Part shown: positions 1 to 8,975 of the stretch, piece after piece | Numbering within the stretch: the stretch's first letter is position 1 | How the letters are laid out: the number at the start of each line of letters is the position of its first letter | Assembly (NCBI RefSeq): GCF_016937515.1 | Contig: NZ_JAFHKM010000002.1 | Span: 5,637,001-5,701,000 of the forward strand | From: Cohnella algarum | GTDB lineage: Bacteria; Bacillota; Bacilli; Paenibacillales; Paenibacillaceae | Direction of reading: 5' to 3' | Length of the DNA stretch: 64,000 bases | The notes under the pieces: generated by a model | Seen by the model: the letters and a program-made list of their open reading frames with translations, nothing else | What the model was told of the DNA's origin: nothing | The model's database searches: none | Position numbers and translations under genes: made by a program

Positions 1-845
1 GTGTCGAGCGCGGGATAGTTGTCCCAGGACACGACATCCATGTATTTCGCCCACTCGAAATAGTTCAGTTCCGGATAAAAGCCCATCAGGTTCGTCGTTA
101 CCGGAACGTCGGGCGTGTATTTTTTGATCTCTTCGTATTCGATTCGATAGCATTCGAGCAGCGCGTCCGATTGGAAACGGCGATAGTCGAGCGAAATGCC
201 CTGGAAATTGGTCCGGTTGCCGTTCCATTCCTCGCTGAGCGCGTTGGGGGCGACGATTTCGTCCCAATCGTAAAACGTATGGCCCCAGAACCGCGTATTC
301 CACGCCTTGTTCAGCTTGTCGAGCGTGCCGTACCGCTTTTGCAGCCAGACGCGGAATTGGGCTTCGCACAGATCGCAATAGCAGTAGCCGCCGTACTCGT
401 TCGACACGTGCCAGATCAGCAGCGCGGGATGATCCTTGTACCGGCGGGCCAGCTCGCCGGCGATCAGGCGCGAGTAGTGACGGTAAACCGGACTGCTCGG
501 ACACGAGTTGTGGCGGCCGCCGAATTTGCGTTTCCGGCCGTTATAGTCGACGCGCAGCACCTCGGGATATTTTTTGGCCATCCATGCCGGATGCGCGCCG
601 GTACTCGTCGCCAGGCATACGCCCACTCCGTTGGCGTGCAGCCGCTCGATCGTTTCGTCCAGCCATTCGAAATGGTAAACGTCCTCGCTCGGCTGATTCA
701 AGGCCCACGAAAAAACGTTGATCGTCGCGACGTCGATGCCCGCCAGTTTGAACATGCGATCGTCCTCGGCCCATGTATCCGCTTCCCACTGTTCCGGATT
801 ATAGTCTCCCCCGTACCAGATTTTCGGCAATTTATCGTTGATCAT
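1..845 (-). CDS. GH42 family beta-galactosidase, N-terminal part (runs off the window)
   Basis: About 281 residues are visible; the C-terminal part lies beyond base 1. The N-terminus reads KIWYGGDYNPEQW, the usual opening of GH42 enzymes, which cleave beta-galactosides from oligosaccharides or plant polysaccharide fragments. The motif WHVSNEYGG puts the acid/base glutamate near residue 150. Cysteines near 115, 155, 157 and 160 match the structural zinc site of the family. No signal peptide is seen, so it is probably cytoplasmic. The ATG at 845 is chosen because AAAGGAGTG lies just upstream. It is divergent from the AraC gene at 965, its likely regulator. Family call is firm; substrate is not. 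Confidence 0.9.
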   Translation of the reverse strand, partial: MINDKLPKIWYGGDYNPEQWEADTWAEDDRMFKLAGIDVATINVFSWALNQPSEDVYHFEWLDETIERLHANGVGVCLATSTGAHPAWMAKKYPEVLRVDYNGRKRKFGGRHNSCPSSPVYRHYSRLIAGELARRYKDHPALLIWHVSNEYGGYCYCDLCEAQFRVWLQKRYGTLDKLNKAWNTRFWGHTFYDWDEIVAPNALSEEWNGNRTNFQGISLDYRRFQSDALLECYRIEYEEIKKYTPDVPVTTNLMGFYPELNYFEWAKYMDVVSWDNYPALD

Positions 846-964
846 CGTCGGCACTCCTTTTGGCATATAAAGATATCCCTATTTTAAGGCATGGCCGAGT
901 ACGGTAAAATATAATCATCTGTTAAGGCGATATAAGAAAATTACAACATCGTGAGGTGCCGCGC
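846..964. promoter_or_regulatory. Divergent control region between the GH42 and AraC genes
   Basis: This 119-base gap is clearly more AT-rich than the flanking genes and must hold promoters for both directions. A TATAAT-like hexamer lies at 910-915 on the + strand, but no convincing -35 box was found at the right distance. A GAGGTG ribosome site at 953-958 serves the ATG at 965. AraC-family activators normally bind in such gaps; no direct repeat was clear enough to call an operator. Confidence 0.4.
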
Positions 965-1783
965 ATGCGCAGATTCGCGTTCACTCCCGGCGGGGAACAA
1001 ACGCTGCCGTTATTCGTGGAAACGATCGGAATCGTCATCGAGAGGAAAATGGTGCGGACCGAGGGGTATCCGTTTTTTCATTGGCTGCAGACGACTCGCG
1101 GCGAGGGATCGTTCACCGTCAACGGGTCAACGTTCGCCTTGCCCGTAAACAGCGGAGTGCTGCTGTATGCCGGCACTCCGCATCAATACGAAGCCAGCAC
1201 GGAATTGTGGGAGACCGCTTATTTGACGTTCGGCGGGCCAAGCGTTGCCGAAATGCTGCATACGCTGAAGCTGCAGGAGGGCGTTCCGGTCCGCTGGGAC
1301 GCGGACGCGCCGTTGACCGGCCTGCTTCGGGACATGCTCGACCGCCTGGAGACGGAGCCGGACTTGTTCGGCCTGAACGCTTCCGCCGACGCCTACCGTT
1401 TCCTCATCGCTTTGCGCCACTACGGCCGTTTCGACAACCGGACCGACATCGCGCACGGCTCCGAACGGCTGCGTCCGCTGCTGGAATGGCTGGAGCTTCA
1501 CTATGCCGACGCGGAGATCGGGCTCGCGGAAATGTCCGGAGCGCTGGACGTTCCCGTCAGCACGCTGAATTTGTGGTTTCATCATACGTTCGGCCTTTCG
1601 CCGTACGCCTATCTCGTTCAGCTCCGGCTGCGCAAGGCGAAGGAGCTGCTGATCGGCGCAAGCGGCGTTACCGTGAAGGAGATCGCCGAGCGCGTCGGGT
1701 TCCGGGACGCGAGCCATTTCGTGGCGACGTTTCGCCGCAAGACGGGACTGCCGCCCCGGCAGTTTCGGAGGTTGTACGAATAG
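965..1783 (+). CDS. AraC family transcriptional regulator
   Basis: The 272-residue protein has an N-terminal cupin-type sensing half (about residues 10-160, with PVNSGVLLYAGTPHQYEA) and a C-terminal double helix-turn-helix half (about 170-270). The second helix-turn-helix shows the family signature IAERVGFRDASHFVATFRRKTG. The ATG at 965 is preferred over a GTG at 956 because GAGGTG sits 6 bases before it. The gene diverges from the GH42 galactosidase, so a role as a galactoside-responsive activator of that gene is likely but inferred. Confidence 0.88.
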   Translation: MRRFAFTPGGEQTLPLFVETIGIVIERKMVRTEGYPFFHWLQTTRGEGSFTVNGSTFALPVNSGVLLYAGTPHQYEASTELWETAYLTFGGPSVAEMLHTLKLQEGVPVRWDADAPLTGLLRDMLDRLETEPDLFGLNASADAYRFLIALRHYGRFDNRTDIAHGSERLRPLLEWLELHYADAEIGLAEMSGALDVPVSTLNLWFHHTFGLSPYAYLVQLRLRKAKELLIGASGVTVKEIAERVGFRDASHFVATFRRKTGLPPRQFRRLYE

Positions 1784-1842
1784 CGGAGAAGGCCGTCCAC
1801 GATCCCCGGCGTCCGTTGCACAGGCGGAGTCATCGGCTCCGG

Positions 1843-3125
1843 TTACGGTCTAGACGATTGGCTCTTATCGATCGCATAGTGGCGAAGCGGCGTCCCGAGC
1901 GCCGCGACGCCCAGAACGATCATCAGCCCGGCCATCGCCGCATACGAATATGGAACGCCTATGCCGGAAGCGGCTAGCCCTCCGAGCAGCGCGCCGAAAG
2001 GAGAGCCTCCGTATGCGATCATTCTGCCGCCCGCGTGCACCCTCCCTTGCAGCTCGTCGGGCGTCAGCTGCTGACGCAGCGTAATTCCATTGACGATAAT
2101 CAACGTGCTGCTCATTTGCCACAGCAGATAGGACACGGAGACGGCAGCCAGATGGCCTCCCAACGCAACCCCGAATAAAGACAATCCGCTTGCCGCGAGT
2201 CCCGCGATCGTAATCGCGCCCGGCTTGAAGCGGCTGCGAAGCGCAGGCAGGCTCAAGCTGGCGAACAGCGCTCCGATCGCCCCGCAGGCAAACAAGAGGC
2301 TCATCTGCGGAGCGTCGTCCGCAAAGCCGAGAACCTCGGCGCCCAGCACCACGATCAGCCCGGAGGCGGCTCCCCCACGAAGCTGTTGCCGAATCCGACC
2401 AGCGTCAGACTGCGAATCAAGGGCTGGGACCAAATGTAGGACAAGCCGATCGCGATATCCTCCCGAAGCCGGCGCAAGGGGGGCGCCGGACGTTCGGCTC
2501 CTGCCGCGGGCTTGGCTCCCGCCGGCTGCCGGACGCTCTGAAACGGACCTTTGATCGAATGAACCAAACCCGCAGCCGTCAAATAACAACAGGCCGTTGC
2601 CGCGATCGCCCATTCGGCTCCGAAGGACGAGATGAGAATGCCGGCCGCGACCGGGCTTGCGATCCGGATGACAGCGTCCGCGGCAATCAGCGCGCTGTTG
2701 GCGGCGACCAGCCGCTCGCGGCCGACCAGCTGCAGCAGGGCGCCGTGGCTGGCCGAATCGAAACCGACGAATGCCGTCGAGGCCGCCAAAGCGACGGCGA
2801 GCAGGTGAAGCGCCGATACTTCGCCCAAAACCGCGGCGGCAAGCGGAACGCTTGCGAGCGCGGCGGCGCTGAACAAATCGCATCCGATCATGATTCGCTT
2901 CCGGTTGCCTCTGTCCGCCAGCGCTCCCGCCAACAGTCCGAAAAGCAAATAGGGCAGGCTCGTCATGACCGAGGCAAGCGAGGTGTAAATCGGAGATAAC
3001 GTTTTTTCGTAAATGGCGTAAGGCATCGCCACGACCGAAATGCCCGAGCCGAAATAGCTCAGAATGCTAAGCAGATAATACTTTCGGAAACCGCGGATGT
3101 TCCATAACCCGACGACCTGGCTCAC
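1843..3125 (-). pseudogene. MFS transporter, reading frame broken by one missing base
   Basis: Two overlapping frames make one 12-helix major facilitator protein of about 427 residues. The first runs from the ATG at 3125 (MSQVVGLWNIRGFRKYYLL) to a stop at 2355; the second carries the C-terminal half (from SGLIVVLGAEVLGF) to 1843. Adding one C to the CCCCC run at 2372-2376 gives GNSFVGGAASGLIVV and joins them. Its start overlaps the stop of the FecCD permease by 4 bases, so it is the last gene of the iron operon. MFS proteins in such operons can export siderophores or import iron chelates; the role here is unknown. A sequence error is as likely as true loss of function. Confidence 0.8.
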
Positions 3126-4189
3126 GATTTATCCGCTCCCCGCATTTTAACCGCCGTTTTGCGAAGCAAATACAGAAAGAAAGGCGCCCCTATCAACGTC
3201 GTGACGGCTCCGGCCGGCAGGCTCGTCACGTGATGTTCCAGGCCCGGAAGCGTAAGCTTCAACGACACGCTCTGGCTTGCCCAGTCGGCGGCAACCAGCA
3301 GCAAGGCGGAAAACAAGCCGCTCACCGGAAAATGAAAGAGAGGATTGCGGCCGACGAGCAGCGCCGCGATATGCGGTCCGATCAGTCCGATAAATCCGAT
3401 GGCGCCGACGACGGAAACCGAAGCGGCAGTGAGGGAAGCCGCGATAAGCAGCAACAGCAGCCGAGTGCGGTTGACGCGAAGCCCGAGACCCGTCGCGATC
3501 GAATCCCCCAGCTGCAGCAGCGCCGACCTGCGGGCAAGCGACATGGCCAGCAGAACGAGCGCCAAGCCCCACGGCCAAATGAGATTCCAGTGCGGCCATG
3601 AGCGTCCGTTTAAAGACCCGAAATTCCATAACAAAATGGTCGCAAGCCCCTCTTGATTGCGAAGCAGCAGAAGAGAAGTAACCGATTGAAGCACAGACGT
3701 CGCAACGGCTCCGGTCAGCGCAAGCCGCGCGGCGTCGTTGCCACCCCGGCGGCTCAAGAAATAGATCGCTCCCGATGCCAGCGTCCCGCCGAACAGGGCG
3801 GCGAACGGAAGCGGAACATTCGCCGCAGGCGCATACAGCGTCCAAAGCACGGCGAACAGCACCGCCCCGGAGGTGGCGCCGATCAAGCCCGGCTCGGCCA
3901 AAGGGTTTCGCAAAATCGTCTGTAAAATCGCCCCCGCCATTCCGAGCATAAAACCGGCGGCTATCGCGACGAGCAGGCGGGGCAGGCGCAAATTCCAGAC
4001 AATGTGCCGCTGCCCCGGGTCGTCGGACAGATCGGCCAGCGCCTTGACCACCTCTTCTATGGAAAAAGCCGTGCGCCCGAAAGCGATATGCAGCACCGAA
4101 ATTCCCACGAGAAGAAGCAGCAGCGTTATCGTCGTCCATCGGACCCTGCCCGGGACGGAACCGGCGACCGCCTTAAGTCCCTTAACCAT
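3122..4189 (-). CDS. FecCD family iron-siderophore ABC transporter permease
   Basis: A 355-residue polytopic membrane protein. The N-terminal region and conserved segments (LRLPRLLVAIAAGFMLGMAG, then GLIGATSGAVL, and near the end VVGAIGFIGLIGPHIA) are typical of BtuC/FecCD permeases, where the last one contacts the ATPase. It should pair with the product of the next gene upstream to form the membrane channel for ferric siderophores. It overlaps that gene by 8 bases and the MFS gene by 4, so the genes are translationally coupled. No ATPase gene is in the operon; a shared FhuC/YusV-type ATPase elsewhere is a reasonable inference. Confidence 0.92.
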   Translation of the reverse strand: MVKGLKAVAGSVPGRVRWTTITLLLLLVGISVLHIAFGRTAFSIEEVVKALADLSDDPGQRHIVWNLRLPRLLVAIAAGFMLGMAGAILQTILRNPLAEPGLIGATSGAVLFAVLWTLYAPAANVPLPFAALFGGTLASGAIYFLSRRGGNDAARLALTGAVATSVLQSVTSLLLLRNQEGLATILLWNFGSLNGRSWPHWNLIWPWGLALVLLAMSLARRSALLQLGDSIATGLGLRVNRTRLLLLLIAASLTAASVSVVGAIGFIGLIGPHIAALLVGRNPLFHFPVSGLFSALLLVAADWASQSVSLKLTLPGLEHHVTSLPAGAVTTLIGAPFFLYLLRKTAVKMRGADKS

Positions 4190-5216
4190 ACGTCCCGCTC
4201 CTTCCCCGTCTCAGCAATAACAGCAAAAAAACGGTCCCGCCGACGAGCGTGGTCCATATGCCGACCGGAATTTCCAGCGGAGACAGCAGCAGGCGGGCGA
4301 TCTGATCGGCAACAGTGAGCATCGCCGCGCCGCATAAAGCGGAAACGGGCAGCACGAAGCGCGCGTCTAGCGAACGAAGCGCCAGTCGCGTCAGATGCGG
4401 GGCCAGCAAGGAAACGTAGCCGATCGGCCCGCATTGCGCAACGGTAATGGCGACAAGCGCCGCGCAAACGGCCAGAATGAGAAGCCGGGTCCGTTCGACC
4501 TTCATGCCTAGTCCCGAAGCCGTCTCGTCGCCGAGCTGAAGAAGATTGACGGCTCGCGCGAACAGCATCGCCACGGGAAGCGCGACGAAGAACCAGGGCA
4601 GCATGCGGTCGACATGCTCCCATGTCCGGTGAGCCAGCGACCCGAGCAAGTACGAGTAGAGCAGATTGACGTCGTTGCTCGTCCCCATGGCGATCAGAAC
4701 GATAAGCAACCCGTTCAAAATCGCCGTTACCGACATTCCGACGAGCAGCATCCCGACCGCTCCCTTGCTTCCTTTTGCCGAGAGCGCGACGACGGCGCCC
4801 CCGGCGAGGCCGCCAGCCAAAGCGACCAGCGGGTGCAAGTGAAAAGAAACGGGCAGATGCAGCACCGTCATCGCCGCCGTCGCCAACGAGGCTCCCGCCG
4901 AAATGCCCAGCAGCTCGGGCCCCGCGAGCCGATTGTTCATCGCGCCCTGCATCAGCGTCCCCGCCGCCGCGAGCATCGCCCCCACCAGCAAGCCGAGCAG
5001 AAATCGGGGAAGACGGATTTCCCATACAACCGTACGCTCAAGCTCGCTGCCGCCGTTTGCAAGCAAAACGCCGGCGAGTCCTTTCCAGGTCAGGTCTGGC
5101 GTTCCCTGCTTTACCCCGATCAAAAATACCGCGCCCAGCAAACCGAGCATAACGAAAACCGGAAGAAGAAATCTTCTTCCGGCACCGGCAGCCGCGGGCA
5201 ATGGAGAATTCCGCAT
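4182..5216 (-). CDS. FecCD family iron-siderophore ABC transporter permease
   Basis: A 344-residue membrane protein with the same layout as its neighbour: IRLPRFLLGLLVGAMLAAAGTLMQG, GPELLGISAGASLATA and the coupling region GPIGYVSLLAPHLTR. Two unequal FecCD paralogues side by side usually make a heterodimeric channel. A ribosome site AGGAGG overlaps the stop of the binding-protein gene, 12 bases upstream, supporting co-transcription. Function as a siderophore permease is firm at family level; the chelate is unknown. Confidence 0.92.
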   Translation of the reverse strand: MRNSPLPAAAGAGRRFLLPVFVMLGLLGAVFLIGVKQGTPDLTWKGLAGVLLANGGSELERTVVWEIRLPRFLLGLLVGAMLAAAGTLMQGAMNNRLAGPELLGISAGASLATAAMTVLHLPVSFHLHPLVALAGGLAGGAVVALSAKGSKGAVGMLLVGMSVTAILNGLLIVLIAMGTSNDVNLLYSYLLGSLAHRTWEHVDRMLPWFFVALPVAMLFARAVNLLQLGDETASGLGMKVERTRLLILAVCAALVAITVAQCGPIGYVSLLAPHLTRLALRSLDARFVLPVSALCGAAMLTVADQIARLLLSPLEIPVGIWTTLVGGTVFLLLLLRRGRSGTYG

Positions 5217-5228
5217 GAAAAGGTCCTC

Positions 5229-6265
5229 CTAGTAGAGGTCCGGATACAGAATCGCCAGGGATTCGTCGAGCATGACGCCCAATGAACGCGTTCCTCTTCC
5301 GTCTCCCCAAATCGGGGAACGCACCTCGTGCACCTGCCCGTTTTGAACCGCCTTCAGTTTGCTCCAGATCGGGGATGCCGCAAGCTGCTCCGACACCGGC
5401 TTCGTCCCCGGACTATAGGAATAGCTTTCGACGAAAATAACGTCCGGATTTTCCTCCAGCAGCCTTTCCAGCGAATACGGAACGCTCCCTTCGCCGTAAG
5501 GATCGTCGGCCGGGTTCTCGACCTTCCAGGGATAGTCCGAATCCTTCATGACGGTCCCGCCCAGCCCGCTTTCCGTTACGATCGAGAAATTGACGTCGGA
5601 ACCGTACAAAATCAGCGCCTTCTTGTCCTTGGGGCCTTCGCTTTCGCGTCGGCCAGCTTGTCGAGAAACCGCTGTTTGGCCGTTTCGGCTTCCGCCGTTT
5701 TGCCCGTCACTCGACCGATGGTTTCCAGAAACGCAATGGAATCGTTATAATGCCGAGGGCTCGACAGGAAAAGGGGAGCCACGTCCTTCAGCCCTTCCCT
5801 TAACGGCTCGTGGACGCCTTTCAGACCGATGACCAAATCGGGTTCCATCGTTACCAGATCCTCAAGGCTGGGCTCGAAGAAACTGCCCCCGATCGAAGGG
5901 AACGTTTCCCCCTTGCTTCCGAAAAATTCGGGCGAAGCCGCGATCACGCGCACTCCGCTTTCCCCGATCGCGACCGGTTCCATTCCCAATTCGGCCAGAA
6001 CGTCCACGCAAAGCGATACGACGCAAGCGACTTTCTCGACGGGCCGGTCGAAAACGAGCGTTTCCCCCGTGCCATCCTCCACGGTGACCGGTTCGAATTC
6101 CGAAGCCGGAGATTCCGCCGCGGACGATTCCGGCGAAGCCGCAGCAGACGATTCCGATGGCGCCGCCGCCTCTCCCTCCTTGATCCCGCTTCCGGCGCAA
6201 GCCGTCAAAAGCAACGGCAGCAGCAGCAGTGCCGGCAACAGCCATTTTTTTACGTTAATCCTCAT
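5229..6265 (-). pseudogene. Iron-siderophore binding lipoprotein, reading frame broken by one missing base
   Basis: The N-terminal frame (5612-6265) starts MRINVKKWLLPALLLLPLL with lipobox LLTAC, then an Ala/Ser/Glu-rich linker and the FecB/TroA-like domain (VTVEDGTGETLVFDRPVEK, DVLAELGMEPVAIG). The frame stops at 5612, but the C-terminal lobe continues in another frame (KKALILYGSDVNFS to 5229). One extra G in the run at 5631-5634 restores a protein of about 345 residues. It would be anchored outside the membrane and deliver ferric siderophore to the two permeases. All family landmarks are intact, so a sequence error is more likely than decay. Confidence 0.82.
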
Positions 6266-6444
6266 GTTATGTAGCCCCTTTATTTAATGTAATTATTACG
6301 ATTTGACGACAATCAAAAAAACGGCCTTGCATCCCCCGCAGGTCGGATTATTTGTCTGGCGTCGATCGGACAAAATCCGACATGGCAGACCAAGGGGAAT
6401 TGTAATGTTTACGATTAGAAATGTCAATCCTATTTTTCGGAGAT
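6266..6444. promoter_or_regulatory. Upstream region of the iron operon with a Fur-box-like palindrome and a long inverted repeat
   Basis: The AT-rich stretch just before the binding-protein gene holds the perfect palindrome GTAAT-T-ATTAC at 6289-6299. It resembles half of a Fur box and sits where a repressor would block the operon, but it is not a full consensus. Further upstream an imperfect inverted repeat pairs GTCGGATTATTTGTC (6342-6356) with GACAAAATCCGAC (6369-6381). The right end of the gap is one copy of the target duplication of the adjacent insertion sequence. Confidence 0.4.
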
Positions 6445-7886
6445 TGTTGTTCGTCTGTGATAATGTCACCCTGTAACTGTTCTGAGATAATGTCACTATG
6501 GGACAGGAGACATTAACATTGACCAGAGCAGAACTGAAAAAGGTACTTGTCGTGGAGAAGATTTTAGACGGACACATGACTAATGTGGAAGGAGCAGCGA
6601 CACTCGGACTAACAGTGCGACAAATGATTCGGCTGAAGAAAAAGTATGTGGAAGAGGGAGGAGCGCAGGCACTGGTGCACCGCAATCGCGGAAAAAAGCC
6701 GAAGCACGCCTTGTCCGAGGAAGTTAAACAGCAGGTCGTTGAGTTGTACAACACAAAATACTATGGTAGCAACAACTGCCATTTTGCGGAGCTTTTGGAG
6801 GAACATGAAGCATTGAAATTGAGTCCTTCCAGTGTAAGACGTATTTTGCTTTCTGAAGGAATCAAACAAGCCAAGCAGCGCAGACGTAGCAAAGCTCATC
6901 AACCACGTCAGCGCAAGCCGCAAGCCGGAATGCTGTGGCAGATCGACGCGACGCCATTTGCTTGGCTGGAGGACCGGGGTCCTGCCTTTGCCCTCCATGC
7001 AGCCATCGACGATGCCACAGGCACGGTTGTCGGCGCCATATTCCGGCTCAACGAATGCCGCGAAGGATACTCGCTCGTCATGCAGCAAGGCATTCAGAAA
7101 TACGGCGTACCGCTCGGCCTGTACAGCGACCGACACACCATCTTTCGCTCTCCTAATGAAAAGCTGACCGTAGAGCAGGAACTGGCTGGTGAAACGAAGC
7201 CGCTCTCTCACTTTGGCAAGGCGATGGCCGAACTTCACATTGAGCATATCAAGGCCATTACGCCGCAGGCTAAGGGCCGTGTAGAAAGGCTTTGGCAGAC
7301 GTTCCAAGATCGCCTGGTCATCGAACTCAGGCTGCTCGGCGCAAAGACGATTGAGGAGGCCAATGCGGCGTTGCCCATGCTGTTGGAGAAGCACAATCGC
7401 AAATTTGCTGTTCAGCCCAAAAAAGTAGAATCGGCGTATATGAAGCTGGATCCATCCGTCAATTTGAATCATGTGTTCACGATTCGCGAGTACCGAAAGT
7501 TAGGACACGGAAACACACTCTCTTATTACGGGAAAGTGTATACCTTCGCCAAGCCCTGTGATTTCCGTTTCGAAGCCAGAACAACGGTAGAGGTGCGTAA
7601 AACGCTCTCTGGAGAAGTGCTCGTTTGGCACAATGGCCAGGCGATTCCGCTGAAAGAGACGGAAAAGCCGGTACGCAAACCGATGTCCAAAACAAAAAAG
7701 GCGGAGCCTGCGCAGTCACGCAAACCCGCCGCCAACCACCCTTGGAGGTTGGCATGGAACTGTAGACAACAACAGGATAACACAAAAACGACAGCCGTCC
7801 AAGTCACTTGAACGGGCGGCTGCCCAAATTAGCAAAGTGACATTTTTACAGACGAGTTATGGTGACATTTTTACAGCATATTGACA
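6445..7886 (+). mobile_element. IS1202-like (ISNCY group) insertion sequence with a 17-bp target duplication
   Basis: The 1,442-base element starts TGT and ends ACA. The same 17 bases, TCCTATTTTTCGGAGAT, flank it at 6428-6444 and 7887-7903, so the insertion is intact and fairly recent. Both ends carry two copies of an AATGTCAC motif (near 6463 and 6488 on the left, inverted near 7838 and 7862 on the right), probably transposase sites. Long target duplications are known for the IS1202 family. It landed between the iron operon promoter region and the 3' end of the KDG kinase gene, so no gene is interrupted. Confidence 0.85.
6498..7811 (+). CDS. IS1202/ISNCY-type DDE transposase
   Basis: A 437-residue protein with an N-terminal helix-turn-helix (about residues 15-60, EGAATLGLTVRQMIRLKKKY), a second DNA-binding region and an rve-like catalytic core. 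Candidate catalytic residues are D150 (WQIDATPF), D211 (LYSDRHTIF) and E263 (GRVERLWQT). The C-terminal tail is Lys/Pro-rich. The frame is complete, so the element may still be active. It lies inside well-defined ends with a target duplication. Confidence 0.9.
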   Translation: MGQETLTLTRAELKKVLVVEKILDGHMTNVEGAATLGLTVRQMIRLKKKYVEEGGAQALVHRNRGKKPKHALSEEVKQQVVELYNTKYYGSNNCHFAELLEEHEALKLSPSSVRRILLSEGIKQAKQRRRSKAHQPRQRKPQAGMLWQIDATPFAWLEDRGPAFALHAAIDDATGTVVGAIFRLNECREGYSLVMQQGIQKYGVPLGLYSDRHTIFRSPNEKLTVEQELAGETKPLSHFGKAMAELHIEHIKAITPQAKGRVERLWQTFQDRLVIELRLLGAKTIEEANAALPMLLEKHNRKFAVQPKKVESAYMKLDPSVNLNHVFTIREYRKLGHGNTLSYYGKVYTFAKPCDFRFEARTTVEVRKTLSGEVLVWHNGQAIPLKETEKPVRKPMSKTKKAEPAQSRKPAANHPWRLAWNCRQQQDNTKTTAVQVT

Positions 7887-7989
7887 TCCTATTTTTCGGA
7901 GATCCGGCCGCCTGATCGAAAAAAAGGCGCGCGGCTTCCGCATGATCGCTTCGTACCGCGCGCCCTATCTTCTACCAAACCCATTCCGG

Positions 7990-8973
7990 TCAGCGGGTCG
8001 TTTCTCTCCCGCCCGACAGAAAACGTTCGACCTCGCTCAGCTTCGGAAGCCCTTCCCAATCGCCGCGATACTGCGTCGCCAAAGCGCCCATCAGATTGGC
8101 CCGGGCAAGGGCGGCCTTCAGGTTCCGCTCGTCGTCGCTGGAATCGAGGTTCAGCCACGACGACAAAAAGCCCGCCGCGAAAGCGTCGCCCGCGCCGACC
8201 GTATCGATCACGCGGCTGACCGCATGCGGCGCGACCCGCGCGGCGGCGAGCGGCGTAAAGCCGATCGACCCGCGTTCGCCCAGCTTGAGCACGACCACCT
8301 TCGCGCCCAGCCCGATAAAGTGCGCGCCGTACGCCTCCTCGGTCATTTCGCCCGCCAAAAACTCGGCCTCCTCGAGGCCGGGAAGAAAGATGTCGCAGAG
8401 CGGGATGAGCGACAGCAGCGCGGCGCGCGCCTCTTCCTCGCTCCACAGCTTGCGCCGCAAATTGGGATCGAACGAAATCGTCAGCCCCATCTTGCGGGCT
8501 TCGATCATCGCGGCGCGCACCGCGTTCGCCGTTTCCGGCCCAAGCGCCGGCGTAATGCCCGTGACGTGCAGGTGGCGCGCGTTTTCGAACCAGCGGGACT
8601 CCACATGGTCCGGCGTCAGGCGGCTGACCGCGGACCCTTTGCGGTAATAATATACGTTCGGATCGCCGTAGCCTTTGAATTCCTTGAAGTAGACGGACGT
8701 CGGATACGCCGGATCGCGCTCGGCCAGCGACACGTCGACGCCTTCTCCCGCGAGCGTCGAGACGATAAGATCGCCGAACGGGTCGGCCCCGAGCCGGCTG
8801 ATCCAGCGCACGTTAAGTCCCAGGCGCGACAGCCCGATGGCGACGTTCGATTCCGCGCCGGCGATCGAGCGCGTGAACAAGGGAGCGTAAGCGAGCGGGC
8901 CTTCGCTCATCGGCTGAAGCAGCACCATGCTTTCGCCGATCGTGACAACGTCCGCCGGTTGAAGTCCCTTCAT
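7990..8973 (-). CDS. kdgK: 2-dehydro-3-deoxygluconokinase (PfkB family sugar kinase)
   Basis: A 327-residue ribokinase-fold enzyme that phosphorylates 2-keto-3-deoxygluconate or a related keto-deoxy acid. The N-terminal VTIGESMVLLQP and the PfkB signature DTVGAGDAFAAGF (ATP/anion hole and catalytic Asp) are present, and FDPNLRRKLW matches KdgK enzymes. ATG 8973 is preferred over GTG 8979 because GGGAG lies 10 bases before it. It follows the aldolase gene with almost no gap (TGACGATG), so kinase and aldolase are coupled: KDG to KDPG, then to pyruvate and a three-carbon product. Confidence 0.88.
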   Translation of the reverse strand: MKGLQPADVVTIGESMVLLQPMSEGPLAYAPLFTRSIAGAESNVAIGLSRLGLNVRWISRLGADPFGDLIVSTLAGEGVDVSLAERDPAYPTSVYFKEFKGYGDPNVYYYRKGSAVSRLTPDHVESRWFENARHLHVTGITPALGPETANAVRAAMIEARKMGLTISFDPNLRRKLWSEEEARAALLSLIPLCDIFLPGLEEAEFLAGEMTEEAYGAHFIGLGAKVVVLKLGERGSIGFTPLAAARVAPHAVSRVIDTVGAGDAFAAGFLSSWLNLDSSDDERNLKAALARANLMGALATQYRGDWEGLPKLSEVERFLSGGRETTR

Positions 8974-8975
8974 CG

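Noticed and set aside
6342..6381. Rho-independent terminator before the insertion sequence
   Set aside because: The inverted repeat is imperfect and not followed by a T-run on either strand.
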